This document shows, in pieces, positions 8,773 to 19,383 of a stretch of DNA of 64,000 nucleotides (its first letter is position 1; every line of letters starts with the position of its first letter). Source of the DNA: Psychrobacter ciconiae (GTDB lineage Bacteria; Pseudomonadota; Gammaproteobacteria; Pseudomonadales; Moraxellaceae). The translations under genes were made by a program, and so were the position numbers. The notes beneath the pieces were generated by a model. That model worked only from the letters and a program-made list of their open reading frames with translations, was not told the origin of the DNA and did not search any database. The stretch covers positions 620,001 to 684,000 of the forward strand of contig NZ_CAJGYV010000001.1 in NCBI RefSeq assembly GCF_904846055.1, given 5' to 3'.

Positions 8773-8889
8773 TTAACCCTGACGTTGCTTGTGACGTGGC
8801 TCTGCTGTACAAATTACATGAACGCGACCTTTACGGCGGACAATTTTACAGCTACCACAAATTTTCTTAACTGATGCTTGAACTTTCAT
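8773..8889 (-). CDS. rpmJ: 50S ribosomal protein L36
   Basis: Translating the minus strand from the ATG at 8889 gives a 38-residue protein starting [20 protein letters not shown]. The zinc ligands are C11, C14, C27 and H33, so this is the zinc-binding form of L36. It ends the spc operon after secY, its normal place. Confidence 0.97.
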   Translation of the reverse strand: MKVQASVKKICGSCKIVRRKGRVHVICTAEPRHKQRQG

Positions 8890-8923
8890 CGCATGCTCCT
8901 TAAAAGATTTCCCCGCGCTTAAC

Positions 8924-10270
8924 TTAAGACTGCGAAGGGGACTGAATTAACGTCTGATCATGATATTGGTGAGTCATCAAATGCGCTTGGATTTGTGAAA
9001 TAAAATCCATCACCACCACCACCATAATAAGCAGCGACGTTCCGCCTAAGTGAAACGGCACCCCAAATGAAGATTGAACGATCATTGGCATTAAACAAAT
9101 AACCGTCATATAGATGGCACCAATAAAAGTTAGGCGGTTTAATACATGATCAAGATAACGCTGAGTTTGTTGACCGGGGCGAATTCCTGGAATATAGGCG
9201 CCGCTACGCTTCAGGTTTTCAGCAACTTCACGCGGACTAAAGACTAATGCCGTATAAAAATAGCAAAAGAAAATAATCATTGCACCAAATAAGATTAAAT
9301 ACAGCGGCTGACCTGGCGACAATACCAAAGCCATATTTTGGAGTATTTTTTGCATCGTTGTGGGGTCATTTGACTGCCCTACCCATTGCCCAAGACTTGC
9401 TGGGAACAGTAATAATGAGCTTGCAAAAATAGCAGGAATAACGCCTGCCATATTAATCTTTAATGGTAAATGCGATTGTTGTTGGGCATAAATCTTCCGA
9501 CCTTGTTGCTGTTTTTGAGCATAATTAACAGGAACTCGGCGCTGAGCGCGCTCGATATAAACAATCCCTGCCGTTACAGCCACGCCAAGAACCACAAAGA
9601 TAAACATTACAATCAAGTTCATCTGACCTTGATGTACCTGTTCAATGGATTGTGAAATAACTCCTGGCATTCCTGCCACAATACTGGCAAAAATCAGCAT
9701 TGAGATACCGTTGCCGACACCTCGTTCGGTAATTTGTTCACCGAGCCACATTAAAAACATAGCGCCGGCAACCAGTGACGTTACCGCTGGAATATAAAAG
9801 GTTAATCCTGACGACAAGGTTAGGTTTTGACTAATAAGACCTGCACACATCCCAAAGGATTGCACTAGCGCCAATGCCAGTGTTCCTTGTCGCGTATATT
9901 TATTGATTTTGCGCCGACCTGCTTCACCTTCTTTTTTTAAGGCTTCTAAGGAAGGTAGAACCGCGGACATCATCTGCACAATAATTGACGCTGAAATATA
10001 TGGCATGATACCAAGTGCCATGATTGACATTCGCTCAAGGGCTCCTCCTGAGAACATATTAAACATACTCAAGATAGTATTTTCATTGCGCGAAAATAAA
10101 TCAGCTAAATTAACTGGATTAATTCCAGGAACCGGAATATGCGACCCTAAACGATAAACAATCAATGCGCCAATTAAAAACAGCAGCCGTGACCATAGCT
10201 CATCATATTTTCGGATGAAAGCAAAAGGATTCAGCGGGATACCAGATGATGACATTGATTGTTTGGACAC
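8924..10270 (-). CDS. secY: protein translocase subunit SecY
   Basis: Channel-forming subunit of the SecYEG translocon in the inner membrane, 448 residues with about ten transmembrane segments. Recognisable features are the N-terminal [23 protein letters not shown], the [18 protein letters not shown] cytoplasmic loop around residue 245, and the C5-loop region [19 protein letters not shown]. It lies between rplO and rpmJ in the spc operon, with its start 3 bases beyond the rplO stop. Confidence 0.98.
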   Translation of the reverse strand: MSKQSMSSSGIPLNPFAFIRKYDELWSRLLFLIGALIVYRLGSHIPVPGINPVNLADLFSRNENTILSMFNMFSGGALERMSIMALGIMPYISASIIVQMMSAVLPSLEALKKEGEAGRRKINKYTRQGTLALALVQSFGMCAGLISQNLTLSSGLTFYIPAVTSLVAGAMFLMWLGEQITERGVGNGISMLIFASIVAGMPGVISQSIEQVHQGQMNLIVMFIFVVLGVAVTAGIVYIERAQRRVPVNYAQKQQQGRKIYAQQQSHLPLKINMAGVIPAIFASSLLLFPASLGQWVGQSNDPTTMQKILQNMALVLSPGQPLYLILFGAMIIFFCYFYTALVFSPREVAENLKRSGAYIPGIRPGQQTQRYLDHVLNRLTFIGAIYMTVICLMPMIVQSSFGVPFHLGGTSLLIMVVVVMDFISQIQAHLMTHQYHDQTLIQSPSQS

Positions 10271-10273
10271 GGG

Positions 10274-10714
10274 TTACTCCTCGATGCTACCGCCAGCAGC
10301 TTCGATAGCCTGTTTAGCACCTTTAGTGACTTTTACGCCTTTAAAGGTAAATGCTTTCGCTACATCACCTGACAAAATAATACGAGCGCGTTTCATATCA
10401 TTACGGATAATGTTCGCTGCTTTTAAGCTTTCAAGGCTTACTACGTCGCCGTCAATTTTATTCAGTTCAGACAAACGAACTTCAGCAGTTGTCATTGCCA
10501 TTCTACTGGTAAAACCAAACTTAGGAACACGGCGATAAAGTGGCATTTGACCACCTTCAAATCCTGCGCCAATGCTTGACCCTGAACGTGACTTTTGACC
10601 TTTGACACCACGGCCGCCAGTTTTACCAAGTCCTGAGCCGATACCACGACCACGGCGATGGGCAGTTTTTTTCGCGCCAATGCCTGGAGACAGTTCATTT
10701 AATCGAAGTCCCAT
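10274..10714 (-). CDS. rplO: 50S ribosomal protein L15
   Basis: Late-assembly protein of the large subunit, 146 residues. The long glycine- and arginine-rich N-terminal extension ([20 protein letters not shown]) that threads through 23S rRNA is characteristic. Its start overlaps the rpmD stop by one base (TAATG), so translation is probably coupled. Confidence 0.98.
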   Translation of the reverse strand: MGLRLNELSPGIGAKKTAHRRGRGIGSGLGKTGGRGVKGQKSRSGSSIGAGFEGGQMPLYRRVPKFGFTSRMAMTTAEVRLSELNKIDGDVVSLESLKAANIIRNDMKRARIILSGDVAKAFTFKGVKVTKGAKQAIEAAGGSIEE

Positions 10715-10893
10715 TACGCTTCCTCCACTTTTACCATGTAGTTGATGCGATTGACCATGCCACGAGTTGATGGCGTGTCTTCTACTTCAACAGTATGACC
10801 GATACGGCGTAGTCCCAATCCTTTCAAGCACGCTTTGTGACTTTTGAGGCGATGGGCTCCCGATTTAAATTGAGTGACTTTCATTGTTTTCAT
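10714..10893 (-). CDS. rpmD: 50S ribosomal protein L30
   Basis: The minus strand from the ATG at 10893 encodes 59 residues beginning [20 protein letters not shown], with the family core [20 protein letters not shown] and the end MVKVEEA. An internal ATG exists three codons in, but AGGTGAG lies about 6 bases before 10893, which supports the longer form. That length equals E. coli L30. It sits between rpsE and rplO as expected. Confidence 0.96.
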   Translation of the reverse strand: MKTMKVTQFKSGAHRLKSHKACLKGLGLRRIGHTVEVEDTPSTRGMVNRINYMVKVEEA

Positions 10894-10913
10894 CGTAACT
10901 CACCTACTTAAAG

Positions 10914-11429
10914 TTAGCCCAAAATTTCTTCTACAGTTTTACCACGCTTTTCTGCCATCTGCTTAGGCGTCGACATATCACGAAGACCGTTAAAGGTTGC
11001 GCGAACAACGTTTGCAGTATTGGTAGAGCCATAGCACTTTGTTAAAACATCTTTAACACCAGCAACTTCTAAAACAGCACGCATTGCACCGCCAGCGATA
11101 ACGCCAGTACCTTCAGAAGCAGGCTGCATGAATACTTTACTGGCGCCATGACGTGCTTTAATTGGGTGATACAAAGTAGCGTCATTTAATTCAACAGTAA
11201 TCATATTACGTTTAGCAGCTTCAAGTGCTTTTTGAATCGCTGCTGGAACTTCACGAGCTTTACCACGACCAAAACCAACACGACCGTTGCCATCACCAAC
11301 CACTGTCAGAGCAGTGAAAGAGAAAATACGACCGCCTTTAACAACTTTAGCAACACGATCAACGGTCACCAAGCGCTCAACTAAGCCGTCTGTTTGCTCA
11401 GTTCTATCATTTTTATCATTTCTAGCCAT
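10914..11429 (-). CDS. rpsE: 30S ribosomal protein S5
   Basis: Decoding-fidelity protein of the small subunit, 171 residues. The double-stranded RNA-binding domain ([20 protein letters not shown]) is followed by [23 protein letters not shown] in the C-terminal domain. The N terminus is charged ([14 protein letters not shown]). It lies between rplR and rpmD in spc. Confidence 0.98.
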   Translation of the reverse strand: MARNDKNDRTEQTDGLVERLVTVDRVAKVVKGGRIFSFTALTVVGDGNGRVGFGRGKAREVPAAIQKALEAAKRNMITVELNDATLYHPIKARHGASKVFMQPASEGTGVIAGGAMRAVLEVAGVKDVLTKCYGSTNTANVVRATFNGLRDMSTPKQMAEKRGKTVEEILG

Positions 11430-11431
11430 GA

Positions 11432-11782
11432 TTAAAACTCCAATCCGTTTTCGCGAGCAGCTTCTGCAAGTGCTTTTACTCGGCCATGATATTTAAAGCC
11501 ACTACGATCAAAGGCTACTTTAGTGATTCCGGCAGCTTTTGCACGCTCAGCAATCAATTGACCCACTGAAGTTGCAGCATCGGCATTACCCGTCGCGCCT
11601 GAACGTAGGCTACTGTCTAAAGTAGATGCCTGAGCAATTACTTCACCACCAGTTGGAGAGATAACTTGGGCATAAATGTGTTTTGGGGTACGATTAACCG
11701 TCAAGCGATAAACGCCTAAATGGCGAATATGGGCACGGGTTTTTTTAGCTCGACGCAGACGAGCTGCTTTTTTATCAAACAT
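11432..11782 (-). CDS. rplR: 50S ribosomal protein L18
   Basis: 5S rRNA-binding protein of the central protuberance, 116 residues. It begins [20 protein letters not shown] and ends [28 protein letters not shown], both conserved blocks of the family. The stop is two bases before the rpsE start. Confidence 0.98.
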   Translation of the reverse strand: MFDKKAARLRRAKKTRAHIRHLGVYRLTVNRTPKHIYAQVISPTGGEVIAQASTLDSSLRSGATGNADAATSVGQLIAERAKAAGITKVAFDRSGFKYHGRVKALAEAARENGLEF

Positions 11783-11793
11783 ATCAACTCACC

Positions 11794-12327
11794 TTATTTT
11801 TTCTTAGCTTCTTTGCGAACCACATGCTCATCACTGTAACGAATACCTTTACCTTTATAAGGCTCAGGTGGACGGAACGCACGGATATTCGCTGCTGCCT
11901 GACCAAGCTGTTGTTTGTCGTTTGATTTTAAGACAATTTCAGTTTGTGACGGGGTTTCAGCAGAAACACCTTCAGGAAGCGTGTATTCAACTGGATGTGA
12001 GTAACCAACGTTTAAAGTTACTTTATTACCAGTGGCTTGAGCACGATAACCAACACCAATAAGTTGGAGACGTTTTTCAAAGCCTTCGCTTACGCCAACT
12101 ACTAAATTGTTGATTAATGAGCGCATGGTACCGGTGTACATCATGGCATCTTGTGAGTCGTCTGAAGGGGTGAGGATAATAGCATCATCTTCCTGTTTCA
12201 GCTCGACCAAATCATGCAGGCGTAAAGACATATTACCATTTTTGCCTTTAACTTCGACCTGCCGATCGTTCAAAGTAACGCTTACGCCATTTGGCAGCGT
12301 CACTGGGGCTTTAGCCACACGAGACAT
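11794..12327 (-). CDS. rplF: 50S ribosomal protein L6
   Basis: Two-domain protein of the large subunit near the sarcin-ricin loop, 177 residues, the same length as E. coli L6. It ends with the diagnostic block [15 protein letters not shown] near the C terminus. AAGGA precedes the ATG at 12327. An unusual 220-base spacer with a terminator-like hairpin separates it from rpsH. Confidence 0.98.
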   Translation of the reverse strand: MSRVAKAPVTLPNGVSVTLNDRQVEVKGKNGNMSLRLHDLVELKQEDDAIILTPSDDSQDAMMYTGTMRSLINNLVVGVSEGFEKRLQLIGVGYRAQATGNKVTLNVGYSHPVEYTLPEGVSAETPSQTEIVLKSNDKQQLGQAAANIRAFRPPEPYKGKGIRYSDEHVVRKEAKKK

Positions 12328-12366
12328 AGGAATATTCCTTAAAAATTTGACTTACTTATATTAGCG

Positions 12367-12397
12367 AAAAAACTAACAAGTTAAAAACCTGCTAGTT
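12367..12397 (-). terminator. terminator-like hairpin inside the spc operon, upstream of rplF
   Basis: On the minus strand a 12-bp stem with two G-U pairs (arms at 12371-12382 and 12386-12397), a 3-base loop and a following T run match an intrinsic terminator. It lies 40 bases before the rplF start, where full termination would cut off rplF to rpmJ. It is therefore either a partial attenuator or the end of a short RNA. Confidence 0.6.
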
Positions 12398-12446
12398 TAG
12401 CATAGCTTTTCATTAGACTGCCGATCTTAAAAGCAGATTTTTGAGC
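12367..12446 (-). ncRNA. candidate small RNA in the rpsH-rplF spacer
   Basis: A promoter-like pair (TTATCA at 12477-12482, 18-base spacer, TATAAT at 12453-12458, minus strand) would start a transcript near 12446 that ends at the terminator-like hairpin, giving about 80 nt. No open reading frame is apparent. This is inference from promoter and terminator alone; it could equally be an mRNA leader for rplF with attenuation. Confidence 0.35.
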
Positions 12447-12452
12447 TCAAGT

Positions 12453-12482
12453 ATTATAAACGAATTATTTATATCTTGATAA
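12453..12482 (-). promoter_or_regulatory. candidate internal promoter in the spc operon
   Basis: Minus-strand TTATCA, an 18-base spacer and a perfect TATAAT lie between rpsH and rplF. It could drive a short RNA or a secondary rplF-rpmJ transcript. Confidence 0.45.
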
Positions 12483-12505
12483 TTTTTTTGCAATTATTTA
12501 ATACT

Positions 12506-12537
12506 TATCCCATCTTTTTGATAAAAAATAGGATAAG
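12506..12537 (-). promoter_or_regulatory. AT-rich hairpin after rpsH
   Basis: CTTATCC/GGATAAG arms with an inner TTTTT/AAAAA pair form a long stem directly after the rpsH stop. No good T tract follows, so a stability or processing role is more likely than termination. Confidence 0.4.
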
Positions 12538-12547
12538 TTCAAATAAA

Positions 12548-12946
12548 TTAAGCAACAAAGGCTACGATTTCGCCACCGATTCCAGCTTTACGGGCAGCAC
12601 GATCACTCATAATGCCTTGGCTGGTTGATACGATAGCTACGCCCATACCTTGCTTAACGCTTGGAATGGCGTCTTTACCACGGAACTGACGAAGACCAGG
12701 ACGGCTATAACGTTGGATCGTTTCAATAACAGGGCGACCTTGATAATATTTTAGCTCGATTGTCAAGGTTGCTTTACCATTGTCTTCAGCTTGAACTTCA
12801 GCGCTTTGTAGATAGCCTTCGCTTACAAGCAAATCAGCGATTGATTTGCGTAATTTTGAGCTTGGCATTGCTACAGAAACTTTATTTGCCATTTGGGCGT
12901 TACGGATACGGGTTAGCATATCAGCAACAGTATCTTGCATACTCAT
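12548..12946 (-). CDS. rpsH: 30S ribosomal protein S8
   Basis: Primary 16S rRNA-binding protein, 132 residues; in E. coli it also represses spc translation. It begins [20 protein letters not shown] and ends [13 protein letters not shown], both family-typical. It lies after rpsN with a 10-base gap, but is followed by an unusually long spacer before rplF. Confidence 0.98.
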   Translation of the reverse strand: MSMQDTVADMLTRIRNAQMANKVSVAMPSSKLRKSIADLLVSEGYLQSAEVQAEDNGKATLTIELKYYQGRPVIETIQRYSRPGLRQFRGKDAIPSVKQGMGVAIVSTSQGIMSDRAARKAGIGGEIVAFVA

Positions 12947-12956
12947 GAGTTACTCC

Positions 12957-13262
12957 TTACCAGCTTGCTTTACGAACGCCAGGAACATCGCCTTGCATGA
13001 CTCGTTCACGCAGCATATTGCGCGATAAGCCAAACTTGCGGAAGTAACCATGAGGGCGACCTGTGAGACCACAGCGATTGCGAAGACGAACAGGTGATGA
13101 GTTGCGTGGTAGTGCTTGAAGCTCTAGCATCGCATCCATACGCTCTTCATCACTTGCATTCATATCGCCGATGATGTCTTTTAGCTTGATACGCTTCTCT
13201 GCGTATTTAGCAACCATTTTTTCGCGTTTAAGTTCGCGATTAATCATGCTCTTTTTTGCCAT
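12957..13262 (-). CDS. rpsN: 30S ribosomal protein S14
   Basis: Head protein of the small subunit, 101 residues, the long zinc-free form typical of proteobacteria. It has [21 protein letters not shown] near the C terminus in place of the CxxC pair of the short form, and ends VPGVRKASW. It lies between rplE and rpsH. Confidence 0.98.
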   Translation of the reverse strand: MAKKSMINRELKREKMVAKYAEKRIKLKDIIGDMNASDEERMDAMLELQALPRNSSPVRLRNRCGLTGRPHGYFRKFGLSRNMLRERVMQGDVPGVRKASW

Positions 13263-13274
13263 AACGTCTTTACC

Positions 13275-13811
13275 TTATTTAAATGGGAAGCCGAAAGCTT
13301 TAAGTAACGCACGACCTTCATCATCATTCTGAGCGGATGTGGTGATTGTCACGTCCATACCACGGATGCGATCAATTTTATCAAAATCTACTTCAGGGAA
13401 CACGATTTGTTCTTTGATTCCCAATGAGTAGTTACCACGACCATCAAATGCTTTTGAAGAAAAACCGCGGAAATCACGAATACGAGGAATTGCAATGGCA
13501 ATGAGACGATCTAAAAATTCGTACATTTGCTCACCGCGCAGGGTTACTTTACAGCCAATCGGCCACTCTTCACGAATTTTAAAACCAGCAACAGATTTGC
13601 GAGCTTTAGTGACAACAGGCTTTTGACCTGCAATCGCAGTCATGTCTGCTAATGCACCTTCAAGCAATTTTTTATCTTGAGCAGCACCGCCAACACCCAT
13701 ATTTAGAGTGATTTTAGTGATTTTTGGCACTTGCATTACGTTTTCAAGGCCAAGCTCTTGTTTGATTTGCTGCTTTAACTCATCGTTATATAAAGATTTT
13801 AATCTTGCCAT
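13275..13811 (-). CDS. rplE: 50S ribosomal protein L5
   Basis: 5S rRNA-binding protein contacting the P-site tRNA, 178 residues. The frame opens with ATG-GTA-ATG; the second ATG (13811) is chosen because AGGG lies 9 bases upstream and the protein then begins [11 protein letters not shown] like other L5 proteins. The blocks [11 protein letters not shown] and [20 protein letters not shown] are conserved. Confidence 0.97.
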   Translation of the reverse strand: MARLKSLYNDELKQQIKQELGLENVMQVPKITKITLNMGVGGAAQDKKLLEGALADMTAIAGQKPVVTKARKSVAGFKIREEWPIGCKVTLRGEQMYEFLDRLIAIAIPRIRDFRGFSSKAFDGRGNYSLGIKEQIVFPEVDFDKIDRIRGMDVTITTSAQNDDEGRALLKAFGFPFK

Positions 13812-13832
13812 TACCATTACACCCTTAGTGTC

Positions 13833-14150
13833 TTACGCAGTCGCCACAACTTCACCAGATGAACGATAAACGCGTTGTTTCTTGCCTTCATCATTAATTT
13901 GGTAAGCAATACGATCTGCTTTTTGGGTTTGCGCATTATAAATTGCGACATTTGAAATATGCAAAAAAGCTTCTTGCTTAACAATACCACCTTCAGAACC
14001 GGTCGCCTGATTTGGCTTCTGATGCTTAGTGACAATGTTAATGCCTTCAACTTTCACGCGGTCATTTTTTACTGCTAACACAGTACCTTGCTTGCCTTTG
14101 TCTTTGCCAGCAATCACAATTACTGAATCGCCTTTGCGTAATTTAGCCAT
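13833..14150 (-). CDS. rplX: 50S ribosomal protein L24
   Basis: Assembly-initiator protein of the large subunit, 105 residues. It carries the KOW motif near the N terminus (KGDSVIVIAGKDKGKQGTV) and the conserved VEGINIVTKHQKP. It lies 8 bases after rplN. Confidence 0.98.
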   Translation of the reverse strand: MAKLRKGDSVIVIAGKDKGKQGTVLAVKNDRVKVEGINIVTKHQKPNQATGSEGGIVKQEAFLHISNVAIYNAQTQKADRIAYQINDEGKKQRVYRSSGEVVATA

Positions 14151-14158
14151 GGATTACC

Positions 14159-14527
14159 TCACAATACTTCTGGTGCTAAGGATACAATTTTCATAAACTG
14201 ATCACCACGTAGTTCACGAGTTACCGGTCCAAAAATACGAGTTGCGATAGGTGCTTTGTTTTGGTTTAACAATACGGCTGCATTGTCATCAAAACGGATG
14301 ACCGAACCATCAGGACGACGAACGCCTTTTTTGGTGCGAACAACAACAGCATTCATCACGTCGCCTTTTTTAACACGACCACGAGGAATGGCTTCTTTGA
14401 CCGTTACTTTAATGATGTCGCCAACTGATGCATAACGACGATGAGATCCACCCAGTACCTTAATGCACTGAACTCGTCTTGCACCGCTATTGTCTGCAAC
14501 TTCCAGCATTGACTCAGTCTGAATCAT
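14159..14527 (-). CDS. rplN: 50S ribosomal protein L14
   Basis: Large-subunit protein at the interface with S12/16S rRNA, 122 residues from the ATG at 14527. The open frame runs 27 codons further upstream, but the L14 family begins [18 protein letters not shown] and a GGAG ribosome binding site precedes 14527, so the extension is not coding. First gene of the spc operon. Confidence 0.97.
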   Translation of the reverse strand: MIQTESMLEVADNSGARRVQCIKVLGGSHRRYASVGDIIKVTVKEAIPRGRVKKGDVMNAVVVRTKKGVRRPDGSVIRFDDNAAVLLNQNKAPIATRIFGPVTRELRGDQFMKIVSLAPEVL

Positions 14528-14624
14528 AGCGTTACTCCACACGTATGAGCGATAAAAGTCAGCCGCTGCCCTAAAACCGTTGCAGGTTTCGCTTGGTGCA
14601 ATCAGCATCCTTAAAAAGGCGGTT

Positions 14625-14653
14625 ATTTTAACAGCTTCTGACTTTTAAAGCAA
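14625..14653 (-). promoter_or_regulatory. candidate spc-operon promoter
   Basis: Minus-strand TTGCTT (14648-14653), a 17-base spacer and TAAAAT (14625-14630) lie between rpsQ and rplN. The position corresponds to the spc promoter of enterobacteria; the -35 match is weak. Confidence 0.4.
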
Positions 14654-14658
14654 TTTAC

Positions 14659-14934
14659 TTAGATTTTTTCTGCTTTTTCAACCACATCAACCAAAGTCCA
14701 AGACTTGGTTTTTGAGATTGGACGCGTTTCTTTGATTCGTACAAGATCGCCTTGTTGGCAAATGTTGTTCTCATCGTGAGCTTTGATTTTGGTAGAACGG
14801 CGAAGCTGCTTACCGTACAAAGGGTGACGAACCAAACGCTCAATTAATACCGTGATAGATTTATCCATCTTGTCGCTAACAACGCGGCCGGTCATTGTGC
14901 CAACGTCACCGCTGGTTTGATTGTTATCGCTCAT
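14659..14934 (-). CDS. rpsQ: 30S ribosomal protein S17
   Basis: OB-fold 16S rRNA-binding protein, 91 residues, a few longer than E. coli S17 because of an N-terminal extension. The family block is [18 protein letters not shown], then [13 protein letters not shown]. Its start overlaps the rpmC stop by 4 bases. Last gene of the S10 operon proper. Confidence 0.98.
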   Translation of the reverse strand: MSDNNQTSGDVGTMTGRVVSDKMDKSITVLIERLVRHPLYGKQLRRSTKIKAHDENNICQQGDLVRIKETRPISKTKSWTLVDVVEKAEKI

Positions 14935-15128
14935 GAGTCGCCTCTTTGTTTTTCGTTAATCAAAGTCTGAATCTGAGCAATCGAGCGACGATTGCTTTTG
15001 ACTTCATGGGTGCTTCCTAACTGACCAGTTGCTTTAGCCATACGAATACGGAAAGCATCAAGTTGCTTTTCATCAAGTAACTGGGTCAGCTCTTCTAATG
15101 ATTTATCACGTAATTCACTGATCTTCAT
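14931..15128 (-). CDS. rpmC: 50S ribosomal protein L29
   Basis: Helical-hairpin protein at the exit tunnel near the SRP docking site, 65 residues. It has the [14 protein letters not shown] start and the [18 protein letters not shown] block. It overlaps rplP by one base and rpsQ by four. Confidence 0.97.
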   Translation of the reverse strand: MKISELRDKSLEELTQLLDEKQLDAFRIRMAKATGQLGSTHEVKSNRRSIAQIQTLINEKQRGDS

Positions 15129-15541
15129 TACATTATCGTCCGCTTAACAATGGTAGTTTTAAAGGGAAGTTTTGCTGCTGCAAGCGTGAGTGCTTCACGA
15201 GCAAGCTCTTCTGAAACCCCTTCAATTTCATAAAGTACTTTACCAGGCTTGATTTCGCAAACCCAATATTCAACTGGGCCTTTACCTTTACCCATACGTA
15301 CTTCTAAAGGCTTATTACTGATCGGCTTGTCTGGAAATACACGAATCCAGATTTTTCCACCACGCTTGATTCGGCGAGTGATGGTACGACGGGCAGCTTC
15401 AATTTGACGCGCTGTCATACGACCGCGTGACACTGATTTTAGACCAATTTGTCCAAATGCAACGGTGCTTCCACGATGGGCAAGTCCTGTGTTACGACCT
15501 TTGTGCATTTTACGAAACTTGGTACGTTTTGGCTGTAACAT
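15128..15541 (-). CDS. rplP: 50S ribosomal protein L16
   Basis: Protein near the A-site tRNA and peptidyl-transferase centre, 137 residues. Begins [19 protein letters not shown] and contains [15 protein letters not shown]. In E. coli the Arg corresponding to the GRMT region is hydroxylated; the motif [11 protein letters not shown] is present here. It sits between rpsC and rpmC. Confidence 0.98.
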   Translation of the reverse strand: MLQPKRTKFRKMHKGRNTGLAHRGSTVAFGQIGLKSVSRGRMTARQIEAARRTITRRIKRGGKIWIRVFPDKPISNKPLEVRMGKGKGPVEYWVCEIKPGKVLYEIEGVSEELAREALTLAAAKLPFKTTIVKRTIM

Positions 15542-15544
15542 AGT

Positions 15545-16270
15545 TTAACCTCTGTCTGAGTTTCGACGGTTTCCACGACCACGGCGTTGTTTTGGCGCAC
15601 GAGGCTTCTCTTCAGTGACGGGATTATAAACACTGTTCATTCCGTCAAGGATTTCGCCACGGAAAATCCAAACTTTAACGCCGATGGTGCCATAAGTTGT
15701 TTCTGCACGAACTGATGCATAGTCAATGTCAGCACGAAGGGTATGTAAAGGTACACGACCTTCACGGTACCATTCAGTACGGGCAATCTCAGCACCGCCT
15801 AAACGACCAGACAACTCAACTTTGATACCTTGGGCGCCTGAACGCATGCTGTTTTGAACAGCGCGTTTCATGGCACGGCGGAACATCACGCGGCGCTCAA
15901 GCTGACTTGCAATACCATCAGCAACAAGACGTGCGTCAAGATCAGGAGAGGTAATTTCTTCAATGTTGACCTGAGCAGGAACACCCATCATTTTGGTCAA
16001 TTCTTTTTGAAGCTTCTCGATGTCTTCGCCTTTTTTACCGATAACAATACCAGGACGCGCAGTGGCGATGGTAATCTTAGCGGCACCTGTTGGACGCTCA
16101 ATGACGATACTACTGATCATGGCGGCGTCTAACTTTTTACGCAGGTATTCGCGAACTTGGATGTCATTAATGAGGTATTCTGAATACTGTTTTGGATCAG
16201 CATACCAGTTTGCATTGTGCTTTTTAACAACGCCAAGACGAATTCCGATTGGGTTAACTTTTTGACCCAT
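15545..16270 (-). CDS. rpsC: 30S ribosomal protein S3
   Basis: KH-domain protein at the mRNA entry channel, 241 residues. It begins [19 protein letters not shown], carries the KH motif [14 protein letters not shown], and ends in a basic tail ([15 protein letters not shown]) slightly longer than in E. coli. It lies between rplV and rplP. Confidence 0.98.
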   Translation of the reverse strand: MGQKVNPIGIRLGVVKKHNANWYADPKQYSEYLINDIQVREYLRKKLDAAMISSIVIERPTGAAKITIATARPGIVIGKKGEDIEKLQKELTKMMGVPAQVNIEEITSPDLDARLVADGIASQLERRVMFRRAMKRAVQNSMRSGAQGIKVELSGRLGGAEIARTEWYREGRVPLHTLRADIDYASVRAETTYGTIGVKVWIFRGEILDGMNSVYNPVTEEKPRAPKQRRGRGNRRNSDRG

Positions 16271-16273
16271 AGC

Positions 16274-16603
16274 TTATTCTCCTACCTTGATAGTGATGTG
16301 ACAGGTGCGCTTGCTGATACGGTCAGCGCGACCTTTAGCACGTGGTAGGATACGCTTTAGCGTGATGCCTTCATCGACATAGATGGTTGAGACTTTAAGG
16401 TCATCAATATCTAAGCCGTGGTTATGTTCGGCATTGGCGATGGCTGAGTTAAGGCATTTCTTAACAAAGATGGCGCCTTTTTTATTGCTATACGTTAAAA
16501 TATCCAAAGCACGCTCGATAGATTTGCCACGAACTTCATCAGCAACGAGTCTAACTTTTTGTGCCGAGATGGCGGCACCGCGTAATTTTGCAGTTACTTC
16601 CAT
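16274..16603 (-). CDS. rplV: 50S ribosomal protein L22
   Basis: Tunnel-lining protein whose beta hairpin contacts the nascent chain and macrolides, 109 residues. The open frame extends 24 codons upstream into rpsS, but family members start at [16 protein letters not shown], giving the ATG at 16603. The hairpin region [15 protein letters not shown] is intact. Confidence 0.97.
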   Translation of the reverse strand: MEVTAKLRGAAISAQKVRLVADEVRGKSIERALDILTYSNKKGAIFVKKCLNSAIANAEHNHGLDIDDLKVSTIYVDEGITLKRILPRAKGRADRISKRTCHITIKVGE

Positions 16604-16613
16604 GGTTAGCACC

Positions 16614-16889
16614 TTATCTCTTAGCTTTTTTGTCAACGCCGTGACCGCGGTAAGTGCGGGTTGGGGCGAATTCACCTAGTTTATGACCTACCATTTGCTC
16701 GCTTACGATGACAGGCACGTGAGTGCGACCGTTGTGAACAGATAGAGTTAGGCCAACCATTTGTGGCAAAATCATGGAGCGGCGCGACCAAGTCTTGATA
16801 GGCTTGCGAGAGTTGGTGTCAATAGCATTCTCAACTTTGGCAAACAAGTGCGCGTCTATGAATGGACCTTTTTTCAATGAACGAGGCAT
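16614..16889 (-). CDS. rpsS: 30S ribosomal protein S19
   Basis: Head protein of the small subunit, 91 residues. It begins [20 protein letters not shown] and contains the conserved [11 protein letters not shown] block. Lies between rplB and rplV. Confidence 0.98.
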   Translation of the reverse strand: MPRSLKKGPFIDAHLFAKVENAIDTNSRKPIKTWSRRSMILPQMVGLTLSVHNGRTHVPVIVSEQMVGHKLGEFAPTRTYRGHGVDKKAKR

Positions 16890-16901
16890 GAAACTTTTCC
16901 T

Positions 16902-17729
16902 TTATTTCTTGGCGCGACGGCGACGGATGATCATACTGTCAGTACGCTTATTATGGCGTGTTTTAAGTCCTTTAGACTTCTGACCCCAAGGGCTGGTTGG
17001 ATGACGACCTTTGTTACGACCTTCACCACCACCATGCGGGTGATCAACAGGGTTCATAGCCACACCACGAACGGCAGGACGAACACCACGCCACCGCGCT
17101 GCACCGGCTTTACCAAGTGATTTTAGGTTGTTCTCATTGTTTGAAACTTCACCAATCACTGCACGGCAGTTTACATGAACGCGGCGAGTTTCACCTGAGC
17201 GAAGACGTAAAATCGCATAAACACCATCACGACCGAGTAGCTGAACGCCAGCACCGGCTGAACGCGCCATTTGAGCACCTTTACCGATTTTAAGTTCGAT
17301 ATTGTGAATCACGGTACCAAGTGGGATGTTTTTAAGCGGTAAGCAGTTACCAGGACGGATAGGAGCACCTTCGCCTGATTGAACAGTATCACCTGTTGCT
17401 AATTTTCTTGGCGCAATGATATAGCGACGCTCACCATCAGCATACTTTAAAAGTGCAATGTGTGCTGTACGGTTTGGATCGTATTCGATACGCTCAACGG
17501 TGGCAGGGATACCGTCTTTGGTACGTTTAAAATCGATGATACGGTAATGGTGCTTGTGACCGCCGCCAATGTGGCGAGTGGTGATGCGACCATTATTATT
17601 ACGACCACCTGACTTACCTTTTGATTCAACAAGGGCTGCAAAAGGACGACCTTTATAAAGGTGTGGATGCACCACTTTTTCGACAAAACGACGGCCTGGT
17701 GATGTTGGCTTTGCTTTTACGATAGGCAT
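16902..17729 (-). CDS. rplB: 50S ribosomal protein L2
   Basis: Core protein close to the peptidyl-transferase centre, 275 residues. The functionally important C-terminal stretch [20 protein letters not shown], with its conserved His, is present, as is the N-terminal PTSPGRRFV block. Lies between rplW and rpsS. Confidence 0.98.
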   Translation of the reverse strand: MPIVKAKPTSPGRRFVEKVVHPHLYKGRPFAALVESKGKSGGRNNNGRITTRHIGGGHKHHYRIIDFKRTKDGIPATVERIEYDPNRTAHIALLKYADGERRYIIAPRKLATGDTVQSGEGAPIRPGNCLPLKNIPLGTVIHNIELKIGKGAQMARSAGAGVQLLGRDGVYAILRLRSGETRRVHVNCRAVIGEVSNNENNLKSLGKAGAARWRGVRPAVRGVAMNPVDHPHGGGEGRNKGRHPTSPWGQKSKGLKTRHNKRTDSMIIRRRRAKK

Positions 17730-17740
17730 GATTGTTATCC

Positions 17741-18088
17741 TTATTCGTTGTTCGCTGTTTCACTAGTAGAAGCCGTAGTAGTTACGTCTTCACCAGCATC
17801 AGCCATTTGTACATCTTGACCAGCCTTTAAGGTTACATAGGCTTTTTTATAGTCGTTACGACGGCCGATGCTTTTACCAAAACGCTTTGTCTTACCTTTA
17901 ACATTCAAAGTGTTTATACGAGTTACTTCAACACCTTCAAACATCAACTCAACTGCTTTTTTGATTTCACGCTTTGTGGCAGTGGTATCAACTTTGAATA
18001 CTTGTACGCCAAGTGAGTCGCCAAGCATTTGAGATTTTTCTGAGAATACAGGTCCTCTTAAGACCTGATAAAGTCTTGCGTTGTTCAT
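17741..18088 (-). CDS. rplW: 50S ribosomal protein L23
   Basis: Exit-tunnel protein and docking site for trigger factor and SRP, 115 residues. The core matches L23 ([34 protein letters not shown]). The C terminus carries an extra acidic Thr/Ser-rich tail of about 20 residues beyond the usual ~100. It overlaps rplD by 4 bases. Confidence 0.97.
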   Translation of the reverse strand: MNNARLYQVLRGPVFSEKSQMLGDSLGVQVFKVDTTATKREIKKAVELMFEGVEVTRINTLNVKGKTKRFGKSIGRRNDYKKAYVTLKAGQDVQMADAGEDVTTTASTSETANNE

Positions 18089-18687
18089 GCTAGTGCTTCC
18101 TCAAATTGTTTCGCAGCTTCAACTGACATGACTACTTTATCAAAGGCAATCAAGCTCACTGGATCCACTTCAGACGTACCAAGTACATTGACGTGTGGAA
18201 TGTTGCGGGCGGCAAGGTATAAGTTTTCGTCAACTTCTTTGGTGACGATGAGCGCGCGTGGGGCGTTTAACTCACTTAACTTTGCGATCAGCTCTTTGGT
18301 TTTAGGTGCAGAAACACTGATGTCTTCAACCAAAATCAAGCGCTCTTGGCGAACGAGTTCGGCTAAAATGCACTGCATCGCACCGCGATACATCTTACGG
18401 TTTACTTTTTGTGACCAGTCTTGTGGCTTGGCTGCAAATGCACGACCACCTGAACGCCAGATTGGGCTACGAATAGAGCCTGCACGAGCGCGACCAGTTC
18501 CTTTTTGACGCCATGGCTTGATACCACCGCCAGAAACTTCGGCACGGGTCTTTTGAGCACGAGTACCTTGGCGAGCGCCTGCAAGATATGCGGTCACGAC
18601 CTGATGCACTAATGCTTCGTTGAATTCACGACCAAATGCTGTGTCAGAAAGCTCAACCGCCGCACCTGTAACTGTTTTTAAATCCAC
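18085..18687 (-). CDS. rplD: 50S ribosomal protein L4
   Basis: Tunnel-lining large-subunit protein; in E. coli it also represses the S10 operon by binding its leader. 200 residues with the extended loop [20 protein letters not shown] and [14 protein letters not shown] intact. Lies between rplC and rplW, overlapping rplW by 4 bases. Confidence 0.98.
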   Translation of the reverse strand: MDLKTVTGAAVELSDTAFGREFNEALVHQVVTAYLAGARQGTRAQKTRAEVSGGGIKPWRQKGTGRARAGSIRSPIWRSGGRAFAAKPQDWSQKVNRKMYRGAMQCILAELVRQERLILVEDISVSAPKTKELIAKLSELNAPRALIVTKEVDENLYLAARNIPHVNVLGTSEVDPVSLIAFDKVVMSVEAAKQFEEALA

Positions 18688-18702
18688 GTTAATCCCCTTA
18701 GC

Positions 18703-19341
18703 TTAGGCTTTGATTGACGGACGAACGATGACATCGCCACCGTTGGCACCAGGGATAGCACCCTTAATGACCAATAACCCTTTTTCGACATCAACCGAAA
18801 TCACTTCAAGACCTTGAACGGTAACCCGTTTGTTGCCCATTTGCCCTGGCATTTTTTTGCCTTTGAACACGCGACCTGGTGACTGGTTTTGACCTGTTGA
18901 ACCAAGAACACGGTGTGATACTGAGTTACCGTGAGTGGCGTCTTGCATGCTAAAGTTGTGACGCTTTACGCCGCCTTGAAAGCCTTTACCTTTGCTTTGT
19001 CCGGTTACATCAACCATCTGCCCTGCTTCAAATAGGTCAGCAAGAATTTCGCCGCCAAGTTCGCGACCTTCAAGTTCGCTGTCATTGACACGAAATTCCC
19101 AAACACCACGACCCGCTTTTACGCCAGCTTTGGCGAAGTGACCTTTTTGAGCAGCGGTTACGCGGCTGTCACGACGAGTTCCAGTGGTGATTTGAATGGC
19201 TTGATAGCCATCTGTATCTTGAGTTTTTACTTGAGTAATGCGGTTTGCATCGACCTCAATCACGGTTACAGGAATTGCTGCGCCTGCTTCAGTGAAGATA
19301 CGGGTCATGCCGCATTTTTTACCGACTAAACCGATCGCCAT
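18703..19341 (-). CDS. rplC: 50S ribosomal protein L3
   Basis: Early assembly protein that reaches the peptidyl-transferase centre, 212 residues. It begins [16 protein letters not shown]. The Gln methylated in E. coli lies in the conserved [20 protein letters not shown] loop, which is present. Lies between rpsJ and rplD. Confidence 0.98.
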   Translation of the reverse strand: MAIGLVGKKCGMTRIFTEAGAAIPVTVIEVDANRITQVKTQDTDGYQAIQITTGTRRDSRVTAAQKGHFAKAGVKAGRGVWEFRVNDSELEGRELGGEILADLFEAGQMVDVTGQSKGKGFQGGVKRHNFSMQDATHGNSVSHRVLGSTGQNQSPGRVFKGKKMPGQMGNKRVTVQGLEVISVDVEKGLLVIKGAIPGANGGDVIVRPSIKA

Positions 19342-19383
19342 TTTAAACCTCTTTATATCTTATTAATGGGTTGGGTAGGTTAA

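Noticed and set aside
12506..12537. GGGATAAG-type arms shared with the IS982 inverted repeat, suggesting a MITE in the rpsH-rplF spacer
   Set aside because: The match covers only about 8 bases; there is no ACCCCA end and no target duplication, so it looks coincidental.
14528..14608. 27-codon N-terminal extension of L14
   Set aside because: L14 starts at [15 protein letters not shown] throughout bacteria, and a GGAG ribosome binding site precedes that ATG.
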